64,000 nucleotides of DNA from Melampsora larici-populina 98AG31 (Eukaryota; Basidiomycota; Pucciniomycetes; Pucciniales; Melampsoraceae), in contig NW_006768775.1 of the NCBI RefSeq assembly GCF_000204055.1, forward strand, positions 835,046 through 899,045, in the 5' to 3' direction. The position numbers and the translations under genes were made by a program. The notes below the pieces were generated by a model. It did no database searches. It was not told the DNA's origin and worked only from the letters and a program-made list of their open reading frames with translations. This document shows positions 34,691 to 46,700 of this stretch, piece after piece; position 1 is the stretch's first letter, and the number at the start of each line of letters is the position of its first letter.

Positions 34691-35967
34691 ATGCCCAAGC
34701 ATAAGCATAAATCTCCTGCCACTCTCAAATCCCGCCTTCTCCGTTCAATCAAGAAGCATCTCGAAAGGCCCAAGCCTGCCTTACCGAATGCTCGTGCTGC
34801 GAAGAAAGCAGAACTGACGAAACACTATGGATTACCCAAAGATTCAAAATTCCTTTTCTTGAAAAAAGGACGTCGTTTCGGGAAGCCTCGTCTGAGTCTA
34901 TCTCATGGTACGGTTGTCTGTCTCGATGTGGATACCTTGGAGCTTTTACTGGTGGTACGATTTGTGGAGCCAACCGAAATGGATGATTCTCTTTTCGAAT
35001 CTTACAATCATTCCATAAGCACAATCTATCAGCATGCCAAAGCTCGGAATGAAGTAAAAGGGAATGCTGCTACTTATCGAGGGAGGAGAAATGGTCGAAA
35101 GTTTGGCCGAATGTACGCTGCAGGCTTCCGTCCAGGGTATGATCACGAGGTCAAAGGAGGTTCGTGAGATTGTTTTTATCTGTTTGTCACTTCAAGGCCT
35201 TCGAAACTTAGCATATGTTCAATAATATAGGTCACTATACATGGAATGCAGACACGGCGAGTGACCTGCACAAAATGGAAGCCGACTTGAAACGACAAGG
35301 GAACCTTCCCGCCATCGAATCATTCTTTGCGGAAAGATTCAGCTCCCTATCTTTGTTCGCTTTCGAATCTAATGCGACTCTCGCGGCTCAGTCGAATGCC
35401 CCATCTTGGGCGAATGAATCCTTTTACGTATCGCCAAACTCCAAAGTCTTCAGATCCAATATTGTCGTGACCTGTGATGAATTTGTCAACAAGAAACATA
35501 AGGATAGAGACTCTTCGAAATATGCATTTGGTTTGTTTAGCTTAGTTGACCGAGCAACAGGCGAGCTTTACCAACGGGGTCTCACCGCTCCCAGAGGTAA
35601 TACTCTTGGAGCCAGATTCATTCTTGATGACTACAACATCGATGTGAATTTAGATGCATCTGATGGAATCATTGAAATGCTATGGAACTCTCAAATTCAT
35701 CATCGAACAAGCGCCTCCAAGACTTACGATGTTGATCATAAGGAAATCTCTGTAGAAACCGCCGAAATTACTCGATTCGGTTGCTCTTGTCAAATTTCTC
35801 AGGCCTTGGTGAATCGACTTGATAAAGTCAAAGCCTTGCGATCCACGATGTCTGAAGAAGACTGGAATACTTATCAGGCTTCTGTTTTAACCGGCTATAA
35901 AGAACAAGCTCACAAAAAGATGAAAGCACTTGCAATCAAGTATCGAATTTGGCAAGATGACTTTTAG
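34691..35967 (+). CDS. Tet/JBP-like 2OG-Fe(II) dioxygenase
   Basis: Two exons, 34691-35159 and 35231-35967, joined across a 71-bp intron (GTTCGT...ATAG) that makes GGHYTWN in frame; 1206 nt, 401 residues. The N-terminus is basic (nuclear-type). FFKKGR-like FLKKGRRFGKPR and the SHGTVVCLDVDTLELLLVV strand region lead into the double-stranded beta-helix. In the second exon NIVVTCDEFVNKKHKDRD gives the HxD iron ligands (His and Asp of HKD), followed by AFGLFSLVDRATGELY. QIHHRT supplies the distal His, and EITRFGCSCQIS an Arg placed to bind 2-oxoglutarate. This order matches the Tet/JBP-like proteins that are expanded in rust fungi and other basidiomycetes. By family, it would oxidise 5-methylpyrimidines in DNA; activity of this copy is inference. 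All key residues seem present. Confidence 0.8.
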
Positions 35968-36726
35968 CCTTTGGATTATCTGAGATTTGATTGTTTGTTC
36001 TTGGGAAGACTTTGGTTGTTTTTGTCTTTGAAAATCTTTGCACTGATCGGTGTTTCAATTCTCCCGAATGGATTTTCTTAAGTTGATTTTAACATCTAGA
36101 TTTTTTGAATTCTTGTCTTTTCAATAGTGTTCACCTTTGGGGTTATGACCTTATTCTAAATCCATTTCTTTGGCCTCATGTGAATACGCCGCTTGTCTGT
36201 CACCTTCTGAACCATATACTCTCAATTACAGTTTTGCATGAAAGAGGTGAAGATGCTTCGTCAAATCTTCCTGATCTGAGCTTCTCTGTAACTACGTATT
36301 TTGCCCAGATACCGAGCAATTCAAATGCTATCCTGATCTAGCTGATGATATACAACATATCTGCAATCCACTCTCCTTCATGAGGGCCAGCAGAAGAGAA
36401 GGATAATGTATCCAAGATTTGGATAATGTATCAATACCCCGAAATGAATCATACAGAACTATAGTCCAACCAAATTACGTTGATCAACAACAAAGGGGGT
36501 TGTTGTCTATAGCCCGCATAAAACCCAAAAGCTCAAGTCCCTTTTAGGTTTTTTCAAGCAACAAAAGTTGGGTGATGTCGCTTTAACTCGTACAACCACC
36601 ATCTCAACCCAGATAACTGGTCATCCTCAACCTCGAAGTTCGATCAATCCAACGACACTTCAATCCTCACTCGAATTACTGGCCTATCAGTCTCAAACCG
36701 TATCAACATCAATTCTTACCAGACTC
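35968..36726. other. Intergenic; upstream region of the next gene
   Basis: The frame at 36105-36341 has no ATG-supported model and I do not call it. A short direct duplication, GGATAATGTATC, occurs at about 36401 and 36421. Confidence 0.4.
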
Positions 36727-37809
36727 ATGTCGACTCGTAAAGGGGGAACCAATGTAGCTTACGAGTGTCCCCATCTTCCTACGTGTTATGATCCCAGTAG
36801 CAAAGGCAAACCTTGCCAAGATTGCAATGGTTTGAACCTGACCGGTGTTCGCAACCATACTCTCACCACCAGGCAACATGCGTTTTGTGCCCCTGGGTGC
36901 CCGGTCTACAAATGTAAGTTCTTGTAAAAATTTACTTCGCATCATCATCAAGACTGATGATTCCGATCGCTTGCAGTGACAGATCTGAGTCAAATCGAAT
37001 TCAAGAGGAAGAAATGTTCGACAACAACCGATTTGCCCGGTTCATCCAATGTCACTCAAACTCGTACTTTTAAGAAATGTTCCACAGCAACTAATTTGCC
37101 CGGTTCATCCAATGTCACTCCAATTCATACTTCTAAGAAATGTTCGACACCAACCGATTTGCCTGGTTCACGCAATGTTACTCGAAGTCGTACTTCTTCA
37201 ACCGAACGGTCTCCTTCACCCTCTGTTCGTGCAGGAAACACTTTACGAATGCGACAAAGAGAACGGACATATGAGGGAGCAGTATCTACCAACCAGGGCG
37301 GCAGCGGCGAGCCAAGTCTTCGACGAAGCGGTGTTTGGAGCACCTCTGCATGCAATCCTGTACAGGATAAATTCTCTGGAATGAGCATCAATCCGGAAAA
37401 GTTTACCCTTCAAGAACCTCATCATTCCTCTCCGAAAGCCTCTTCCTTCACTCGAGAAACAAATCGAAATTCCAGCAATGTGCCCGGAAATTCTAGATCG
37501 AAAAACTTAATCGGGGACATGTCAACTGCCTTTGCTGGTCCTCATCATACCCAATTGGAAAGTAGCTCGGCTCCAAACCCAGGTGTGGCCAACCAGCTCC
37601 ATGCGTTGATCAATTCTCGAATCTCGAAAGAGGTAGAACCGTTGATGTCTGATTCTCTTATTTTAGATCCTGCTGCCCAGGCCAAGAATATCTGTTATGA
37701 GAAACCTTTCCGCTGGGATTGGAAGTTTGGGGCACTTTTGGTGGTATCCTCGATACATATTTTCTGGTTCATCCGGGCATGGTGGGATGAATATACTCAT
37801 GCAGATTAA
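36727..37809 (+). CDS. Cys-rich, repeat-bearing, C-terminally membrane-anchored protein
   Basis: Two exons, 36727-36913 and 36977-37809 (63-bp GTAAGT...TTGCAG intron), 1020 nt, 339 residues. The first in-frame ATG (MSTRKG) was chosen; the frame is open further upstream without an ATG. Residues 1-62 hold a Cys cluster (CPHLPTC, PCQDCNG, HAFCAPGCPVYK) that could bind zinc. Then come three tandem units of about 21 residues, KKCST(T/A/P)T(D/N)LPGS(S/R)NVT. The middle is Ser-rich and disordered. A single transmembrane helix lies near the end (FGALLVVSSIHIFWFIRAW) followed by a short acidic tail, suggesting tail anchoring. No family is recognised. Confidence 0.62.
37022..37200 (+). repeat. Three 63-bp coding tandem units
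   Basis: AAATGTTC(G/C)AC(A/C)(A/C)CA... units of 63 bp at about 37011, 37074 and 37137 code the repeated KKCST...LPGS...NVT segment. Confidence 0.75.
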
Positions 37810-38985
37810 GCCTCATCTAGAGTCCTTATGAAATATATTGAATCTCTTGACTTCGATATGGACTCATGTTTACCCTGAAATGCTCAAGCTACAAATTCTT
37901 TTATGAAGTTCTTGAGAGCAACCCTTGTAAGCTGTTTTTTAGCTAAAGAATTGCTTTTTGATACATGTAGTTCTGGAGGATGTCCAGTCGTAGGTCTGAT
38001 AAGGCGGACTCTCGTTGTTTCCTCATTTCTTTTTGTGTGTTTCTGAATTCTGATATGAGCTCTTTCAGTCACTTTTTGTGTTCATTGCCTAAGACCCTGA
38101 AACCCTACCAAATTATCATACTGTCTTCAGATTATCTTGCGTTATACTACTCTACGGCTCACTTATTAAAAAATCCAGCCTGGAAGTTCGATGGAAACAT
38201 GACACCTGTCTTAATTGGCTAATTGGGAGTGACAGATATCTAACTATGAAGGTTATTATATGATAACCTTCTGAAATTTCACTACATCAATTCGTGTAAC
38301 TTAAAAGCATCCCAGGGAACAGCGTAGGAAATCTGAGATATCTATCTTATATCTATTCAAGGACAACAAAGACTATCATCAAAAACTTGTGCAATACCTC
38401 CAAACAAAATGACTCGGGTGCTGAAATCTTGAGCCAGGTTGTCAGACTTCCCCGACACGTAAAACACATATTGCTCCATACACTCGGTAGAAAGTCGGGC
38501 GTCCAGTCCTTCAAAAATTCCGCAAAGCCTCCACTTGGATGTCAAGCAGCAAGCCATATTCCTATTATCGCTGCGAGGTTGAGATAGGTTATTATGGAGA
38601 AAAAAAAGCGCCAGCATAGAATTCCTGATGTGATGGTTTGTACTTGAGTCAGAGGGACATTTTTCATAAGTTAAAGGTAGTCAACTCGTACCCTTTATAT
38701 TCACTGACCGCCTTTCAGATATTCTGAGTCTAGAATTCTGGTTGGTATGGGGTTCTTCGATATCTGCTGGTCTCCTTGAGACACCTGCCTTGCTTCTTCT
38801 ATTCTTTTTGGTGCAGCCATCGCATTTGAAGTGATGAGGAATTGCATGTTGATCGTTCATTTTTCTATGGTATGAACAGTGGTGCGTATCAAGTGGTATA
38901 AGAGTTCTGCTAAGATGGAGTTGTATAAGACACCTTCCGGACTAAGTGAAGAGGAATTATCTATCTAAATTGTAGGCAACACATA
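37810..38985. other. Intergenic, no gene assigned
   Basis: A minus-strand frame at 38357-38617 (86 codons, MLALFFLHN start) has a weakly hydrophobic N-terminus but no further support. 38620-38985 looks like decayed non-coding sequence. Confidence 0.35.
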
Positions 38986-39660
38986 TGCTCTATTTACATG
39001 AAGTTCTATTTAACCATAATCTGAACAGCCTTTGTTACCCATGATTTAGAGACTCAGTCCTTCCAATAGTCGCTCAATTGGAGACTGCATGTTTTAATCA
39101 GCTCCACATCATGAGTAAGTGGAGTTACTTTCATAGGAACGCTGTGGAAGCTGAGTGCTAAACACGAATCAGTGAACCTTCATCATCCTGTAATCTTGTC
39201 CTTATCAATACTCAACCTGATGATCAGAACACGCTAGTGGGGCCTAACCTAGCATATCAGTATCTTGTTACACACCTATGCTAAACCTCACGGGCATCTG
39301 TTAGTATATACATTCATCGTGGGTTTTCCCAGGTTTTTACGCTACGCCACCATTTTTCAGATTTGGGTGATGCGCTCAGCAAAACGCGAGCCAAACCCAC
39401 ATACTCAGTACTCTGTAAGGGAAACTAACTTGAACCTATGTAGCACTACATGAGGTCACTACGGACCACATGGCTATGGCAGTGTATGTTCAACTACGCT
39501 TCAATAGACTGGAGCCTCTCACTTTCATGTTCCCTTTTTTCCTCGATTTTCTTTCTTGGTAGAGCCCTTTCACTCAATGATGGCTATTGTCCATCACTCA
39601 GGAGACAGTGCTACGTAATCCGGTGCAAGCCAGCCAAACAGCGCCTCAGCTACGAATTGA

Positions 39661-39728
39661 GCAATGAGTTCGAACCTCGTAATGTCATGATGATGCAATG
39701 AGTTCGAACCTCGTAATGTCATGATGAT
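39661..39728 (+). repeat. 34-bp perfect tandem duplication in promoter copy 1
   Basis: GCAATGAGTTCGAACCTCGT plus 14 more bases occurs at 39661-39694 and again at 39695-39728. Copy 2 of the promoter has it only once. Confidence 0.9.
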
Positions 39729-39740
39729 GCAATGAGCTCG

Positions 39741-39752
39741 CTCTATATAAAG
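39741..39752 (+). promoter_or_regulatory. TATA box of the gene at 40006
   Basis: CTCTATATAAAG about 260 bp upstream of the ATG; identical in the duplicated promoter at 43457-43468. Confidence 0.6.
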
Positions 39753-40005
39753 ATCGTGTCCTGCATCGGTGCATGTTGCTACAATCTACCACCATAGAGT
39801 AAAACGACTTCCTACCCTTCAAGCTACCATCTCATAAGCTACACCTTTACTCATAGTTTTCGAACCAAATAATTTACCCATCCTCGAACTTCGCCCAGCA
39901 AACGTGGTTCTCATCTCAAAAGCTTTACGTGTACTCAAGTGGTTCGATCTAGACCGCCTCATCACCAATTTTTTTTAGAACATACCTTCGAACCTTCGAA
40001 CGTCT

Positions 40006-41866
40006 ATGGACCAAAACACGCATGTCTCGGTCCTAAAACAAAAAGTCCATGATAACAAGGTAAGTCTCAAAAGAATTTAATTTTACGGTCACTAGCATGC
40101 ATTCGTTGCTTCTCGCACTGAGGATGAATTCCATGCTGATAAGACCAAACTTGTCAAAATTGCAAAGCAGCATCCATCCACAATCCTCCAGTATCTCGAG
40201 TCACACTGGTTTCCAATAGTCAAAAAGTATGTGAAGCTATTCACAAACACTTTCCTCCACTTTGGAAACCAATCAACTTCACGAGTCGAGGGTTCCCATC
40301 ACTATATCAAAAGTTACCTTAAAAGTTTTACACGGGACTTATTATCCTATTTCAAAGCTTCCAAACTAGAAGTTAAAGATCAACTTGCTCAGAAAGTTCC
40401 GATTGAAGCCTTTCACCATCAGTGGCGACTCGATGCTGACCCAATTCCAGAATCATTGGAAGCTTTGGAAGGTGACTTACAAACGCAAGCCCTTTGTAAT
40501 CTTCCCGAAAATGCATTACAAAGAGCATATGACGAACTCACCAAAGTTCAGAGTGGTACATATGATCTTGAACAGGTTGTCTCGCCCGAAACTAAGATCG
40601 AAACACATGGTCGCACAACAGGTTCCAACAAGGACAGGTCAAGAGACAGATCTACACTTCGAGATCCTTCGAATGAGTACGTAGCTCATCCCAAACCAAA
40701 AGCTCCCCGAAAACAAAAGGATCACGCAAAACCAAAAGCTCATGCAAAAGCAAAAGCTCCACGCAAGTGTAGTAAGTGTAAAGAAGCTGGGCACACTAAA
40801 AACAAGTGTCCACTTGTATCTCGACCGCACCATCCAACTTTGGAAGAGCTTCGACTTGATCAAGATGAAAATACACAGAACGATGATTCCAGCTCAGAAT
40901 TCAGTCTAACCCTTCAACAAATACGCGAGGAGCTTGATCATGACTCCAATTCGCAAGACGGGAATGATAATGAGGCACCTATATGCCCCTTCTGCCATGA
41001 CCCTCTTCCATCACAGCTTTCAGAAAAACTTCGAAGCCTCCTTGAAATTCTTCTCGAACGATCACGCAGGGTCTCTCTTTCGGTAAGTTTGACTTTGGAT
41101 TGGCTGCCCTCATTCCCCTTCAGCACTTTACATAAGACCAATTTTTGCCTAATCAACATGTGTTTGTATCCCATCAGATATCTGATACCATAGCATTCTG
41201 TGCAATGCACGATGCAGAGGCCGAATATGTTCCCATCGGGATCGAGAATGGGTGGCCTCTATCGATCCATTTCGATGATCTATCCGAGTAAGTGATTCAA
41301 TCTTCAAATATGACCAAGACATGGCCTTCATATATGTGGTTTTTTCAATGTCTCACTAACCATTTGGTTGTGTAGAGAAATACATTCCTGATCTGAAACT
41401 GATCATCAATCGTCATATTGAAAGCACTTACTTGAACGGTGCGCTACACATCTTACAGAAACATGGTGCACGTGGTGCACGTCGAATGGATAGTGTTTGG
41501 CATGGAGATCTCACTTTTCATCTTGAACAACCAGGATAGTAAGTATTTCCCTCATCAAATCTTTTTCTCATCTTTTGGTAGCTGATATTGAATTACAGCT
41601 ATGGAGGCAGAGGGTTAGAAATTATCTATCGAACTCTTCATTGGCATTTCCTGCGTCATCAAGCCCCAGACCAACTTCAATCCATAAAAGCCGCGCCTCT
41701 CAGCCCTGATAGCTGGGTTCGCACAGTTATGATACCCGAGGTTTCTTTAAGACTAATCGCAGAGGATCTCAAGGTATCCATTTTGGATCCTAAAGCTAAA
41801 GATACGCTCGAGAGCTCTCGAGCATATGGCATGGCTATGTTTCCAGTCGACGATGATAACTTTTGA
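40006..41866 (+). CDS. Chimeric MULE transposase C-terminus / zinc knuckle / RTC4-like protein
   Basis: Exon 1 (40006-40059) encodes MDQNTHVSVLKQKVHDNK. Exon 2 (40096-41082) starts with a MULE-type segment (ASRTEDEF, then LESHWFPIVKKY and HFGNQSTSRVEGSHHYIKSY), the C-terminal part of Mutator-like transposases. It continues with a basic Pro/Lys linker and a CCHC zinc knuckle, CSKCKEAGHTKNKC. The end of exon 2 begins the RTC4-like region with CPFCHDPLP. This continues in 41178-41287 (DTIAFCAMHDAEAE, NGWPLSIHFDDL), about 41376-41538 (KYIPDLKLIINRHI) and 41599-41866 (PGYYGGRGLEIIYRTL, VMIPEVSLRLIAEDL, YGMAMFP). The exon 3 to 4 junction is off by one base with any canonical site I tried, so one indel or an unusual splice is possible. 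The catalytic MULE domain is absent. Rtc4 in yeast is linked to telomere capping; the role here is unknown. Confidence 0.75.
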
Positions 41867-42727
41867 GATTGCACAGTATTGAAGGATTGGTAATCAGAGA
41901 TGAACATTGTTATTGAAGTCCACTCGCTGAAAGTACCTACTAAGGCCTGCTAAGATGTATATAGTTGGAATGCAAAATCATCAAAATACAGCGCCAAAAC
42001 ATAAGCAATCTTTACTTGCCCTTTCTGCTGCCCTTGTTTTTGCTCCTCAAGCAAACTTATCCCTCCATGAAAGCTCCTCGTCTAGTGTATCTGAATTTCT
42101 CTGTTCACTTTACTCTCAAGTTTCCCTTCATACTCGCAATACTCATTCTTACACTAATCATTCTATAAATCTGATATACTTGACGGCGAATTCTTTTGAC
42201 CTTCCACCGACCTTAGCAGGTTTAAATGTGTTGATGATACTGCACGGAATATACAGAGAATACACGCAGGATGGTAAGCAAAGACATACTTTAGAGATCT
42301 CTTTGTAATAGGGAGCCTTCACACCTTTGAGTGGAAGTCTGAGGAGTACGTCTTCTATGGAGACTTCAACAAAGAATAATCGTTAGATGCGAAGACCTAA
42401 CTCCCCCAGTACAGCTTTTCCTCAAGCAAAAAAACACTGTTTATGCAATGATATGGTGTTATGAAATTCTGAATGAAATCTGATTTCTAAGGCTGATATC
42501 TGAACTCGGAGTGACACGCGCGGGATGTTAGCCTCAAATCGGTTTGGACCTACTTCAAGGGAAGACGCAGACTTGTCTACACGACAGAAACCGGCTTCAG
42601 CAGGTTTTGGAATTTTCCTGAAGCCTTCACAGGTAGCTCTGACCTGTACGACCTCCAGAATAGTCCTGAGTAATCCAAACTAAGGAAAACCGGTGTCATG
42701 TTTTTTTATGTCAGCGTTTATTTCGGT
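41867..42727. other. Intergenic between the two genes sharing a promoter
   Basis: A plus-strand frame at 41955-42308 has no recognised domain and probably reflects 3' region sequence. Nothing else is assignable. Confidence 0.4.
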
Positions 42728-43790
42728 GAAGTTCTATTTGACCATCATCTGAACAGCCTTTGTCAAATTGTCACCTATGATTTAGGTACTTACTCAGTCC
42801 TTCCAAGCGTCTTTCAATTGGGGACTTCGTGTTTTAATCAGCTCCGCGTCATGAGTAAGCAGAGTTCCTTTCATAGGAACGCTGTGGAAGCCGAGGGCTA
42901 AACAAGAATCAGCAATACTCCATCACCCTGTAATCTTGCGCTTATCAATACTCAATCCTATACCTGATGATCAGAACACGCCAGCGGGGGCCAAGAATGT
43001 CAGTATCTTTCTACGCACCTATGCTATACGTCACGGGTATTTGTGAGTATATACATTCATCATGGGTTTTTTGGAGTTTTCCGCTACGCCACCATTTTTT
43101 CAGATTAAGGTGACGCGCTCAGCTGCAAAAAGCGAGCGGAACCCGCGTACTCAGTTCTCTGTAATCGAAACTTCGCGTATTACCATTGACAATCCTTCCT
43201 ATGTCCAAACTTGAACCTACGTAGTGCGACATGAGTAAGTGTAACTACGCCTCGATAGACTGGAGCCTCTCACTTTCATGTTCCCTTTTTTCTTCGATTT
43301 TCTTTCTTGGTAGAGCCCTTTCACTCAATGATGGCTATTGTCCATCACTCAGGAGACAGTGCTACGTAATCCGGTGCAAGCCAGCCAAACAGCGCCTCAG
43401 CTACGAATTGAGCAATGAGTTCGAACCTCGTAATGTCATGATGACGCAATGAGCTCGCTCTATATAAAGATCGTGTCCTGCATCGGTGCATGTTGCTACA
43501 ATCTACAACCATAGAGTAAAACGACTTCCTACCCTTCAAGCTACCATCTCATAAGCTACACCTTTACTCATAGTTTTCGAACCAAATAATTTACCCATCC
43601 TCGAACTTCGCCCAGCAAACGTGGTTCTCATCTCAAAAGCTTCACGTGTACTCAAGTGGTTTGATCGAGACCGCCTCATCACCAATTTTTTTAGAACATC
43701 TTCGAACCTTCGAACGTCTATGGACCAAAACACGCATGTCTCGGTCCTAGGACAAAAAGTCCATGATAACGAGGTATGTCTCAAATGAAT
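42728..43790 (+). repeat. Promoter / 5' region duplication, copy 2
   Basis: Counterpart of 38990-40076. It ends just after the shared first exon, and downstream exons are unrelated to those of the gene at 40006. Confidence 0.92.
43457..43468 (+). promoter_or_regulatory. TATA box of the gene at 43720
   Basis: CTCTATATAAAG in the same context as 39741-39752, about 255 bp before the ATG at 43720. Confidence 0.6.
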
Positions 43791-46700
43791 GTTGCCGACT
43801 GGGATTATTTGACTAACCAGTAGCTCTTTCAAGATGATGATGGGGATGATACTCACACAAATGGAATATATAAGGAATAAACTGAAAAAGTCTTCCGGTT
43901 CCATGGTCAGTCTGACATTCTTTAAATCAGATGGTGCAATATAGAAATAACTGACGAGAAAGACTCAGCAGGCGCCGAAAGAGGGAGGTGACATTGTCGC
44001 TGGCCAACATGATTTGTGGTACAATGATATTGAAAGCTGTAAAGAAGCAATTGAAGTCATAAAACAGGTTCGAGGCATTCATACAATTTTATATTCTTAA
44101 CAATCATTCTGACCAATCTCCTTCATGTGTAACTTTCAACGCAAGTAGAGAATTGATCACGGAGAACAAGACTGTACCACAATACCAAAGCTCACTTCCA
44201 CAATCAAGGGCATAGAAGAAAGATTGCAAGGGGTTGATGCTAAGCTTGACCGTCTGGAAGAAGAAGAAGTCAAGTCAAAACTTTTGGGCCCGGTTCAAGT
44301 GCCTGTATGCAATGAGCTTGCCACCGTAGACAACAGTACAAATTCAGTTTTACACACGTTCAATGAGGTTATTATACTTCAGATTTCTCCCTTGCTGCTA
44401 ACTTTTTATCTCACCTATATTTCCCAGAATTCCTATCACTGAAATCCTTGCTTGTTTCTAATCTTACAGAAATTGATTGCTCAGGAACAGGCGATCATCA
44501 AGCAAATTTTCAAACATGTCGACACTTTGTTAACCGCTCAGGCAAATCTGATGGCCGGCGCAAGAGATGAAGATCAAAAGAAAATGGCTGGACTTGTCCG
44601 CAACGAAATTAACAATTTACATCGAGAACTATTAATCCAAAATGCATCACACGATGTGACTATGATGAAAAATCAGGTAGACCCGCTGGCTTCGGAAATC
44701 CAGGATTTGAAATCAATGGTGCAGGCACTTGAAAGTACAGTGGAAACGCAGAGGAATACGATTGAACTATGCTCCCAAAAGGTTGAACTTCTGGAGGAGG
44801 TTCCGCAGATATCACTACTCAAGGATACAGGTGATGATATGGAGATTGAAAAAGTGAGGCCTACTTTCTTGTCAAATGTTTCGCTGATATCTTCCGGATT
44901 TCTATGAGCTAGCCCCCTGACTATGTCATGTTTGATCATCTTTAAGCCGGAGGATCTTCTTGAACGCAGAGTGTCCGCTGTCGAATCTTCCCTTTTCTCG
45001 GTAGAAGCCGAGGCCCAGCGTGAAGCTCTGGATGCTGAAAAGTTCGGAAGATTTCAAGAGAAGATGCTAACATTGATTAAGGCAATGGTAGAAGAAAGCA
45101 GCCAAACCAAAGTATGTGTATGATCGTGTCTCCTTCGCTTCTGGATGAAACGTTATTGATTCAAAGTGAAAATTCACCATCAAAAGTTGGCAGAAGGGCT
45201 GGGCGATCAAAGCATGATAACAGAGTCTGAAGAACCCAAGTTAGACCTTGAAGAAGAATTCAATAGCAGATTTTCGGCCTTCAGGAAAACGATAGATGAT
45301 CATGTCGAGAAACAGATAGCCATCACAATTGAAAGAAAAGCAGTACAAGAGAAAACTTCTGATGTACGTGATTTATAGCCTTCATTATGTTCCTTGCACG
45401 ATTGACCTACGTCTAAAGTCACGACCACGCCGACAGGTCACGACCACGCCGACAGGTTTCCGAAGATCTGAAACTTCGCGACGAGGAGAATCGGAGGCAG
45501 ATCTCCGATCAAGCCAAAGCTATAGACAATATCTCTGCCGGGCTTTCACATCCCAACCGTGCACATTCTGGCACTCCTCAGAAGCCTTCAGAGGTAGAAT
45601 TTGGAGAACGAGAATCGCCCCATAGTGAACCTGCGAACGACGGTCGTCATTTACTGATTCATCAAGTAAGTGGAGGAGATCTCCAGTGGGAGGCGAGAGC
45701 AGCAGATTCGATTGATGCCGATGTAAGTAAATTTTGTAGATGTACATGACATTGAATGAAAAGGATTGATTAACGTTGAGAGCTCTCTTTCGTGAAAAGC
45801 AGATCGAAAGACTCAATCCTCCTGGGGACCACCAATTTGTGGATGTTTTGCAAGGCGTATCGCGATCTCATGTGCAAGTCTCAGTGCTGATGGACCAACG
45901 TACATCGAATTCGCAAACTGCTTCGGATCTCGAGGGTGCCACTAGAAGTAGCTTGACGAATCCGATTGAACAACATTCGCAATCCTCCTCGCAAGGCTCA
46001 GTGCCTGTGGCCAACCCGGCGAATCATCCATCGTTTTCACAAACTTCCTCGAATTACGACGGTGCCATTAGAAGTAGCTTTGCGAATCCAAGGGGTCAAG
46101 ATTCGCAGTCTTCCTTTCCAGCGTCAGTGGCCATGCACAACTCAGAAAATCATACATCGCCTTCACGAACTCCTTCACACCTCGAGGGTGAGACTAGCCA
46201 CACCAGGAACAACCAACCCCGGATAACATCTGTCCCAAAGCGAACACAGAAGTGGAGGAAATCTAGCATAACACCACAGAAGCCCAAGGGCCCGACTCTT
46301 CGGAAGGAAAGACTTTCGATGTCTTCGCAAGCCAAAGAGGCTGATGAACAAACAGTAAGTTGTTCAATGAGTCCACAGCTGATGTCGAGAGTATGAAACT
46401 GATGCTTTGTTTGGTGCAGGCAAGTCAGGTCCAGAAGCATTTTCGACTTATGGCTGGGGTGGATCGGCGTAAAGCAGACTTTCCAAGATCGCCAACAAGA
46501 GAAGAACTCGAAAAATTACCAAAGCTGGCTGTGGATTACGAGACGGCACCGCTTGGCGAGGCGGCCCGAAACCTCATCAGACCTGACCAGCTTCAACCAA
46601 CTTGGAAAGATGAAGAAATGGAACTTATCGCAAAGGGTATGCTTCCATATTGCCGACGTAGACTTCAGCAGTACGGCCTTCCTTACGTTGGCTTGAGCAC

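Larger units (their letters stand above)
38990..40076 (+). repeat. Promoter / 5' region duplication, copy 1
   Basis: About 1.09 kb nearly matching 42728-43790 in the same orientation, from TGAAGTTCTATTT through a TATA box and a 5' leader to the first exon and the intron donor of the gene at 40006. This copy has an extra 34-bp unit and a short insertion near 39450-39490. Confidence 0.92.

Noticed and set aside
38990..43790. Flanking direct repeats of ~1.05 kb as LTRs of a retrotransposon
   Set aside because: They contain a TATA box, leader, ATG and splice donor used by both downstream genes. No reverse transcriptase, integrase, primer-binding site or polypurine tract lies between them, and no target duplication was seen.
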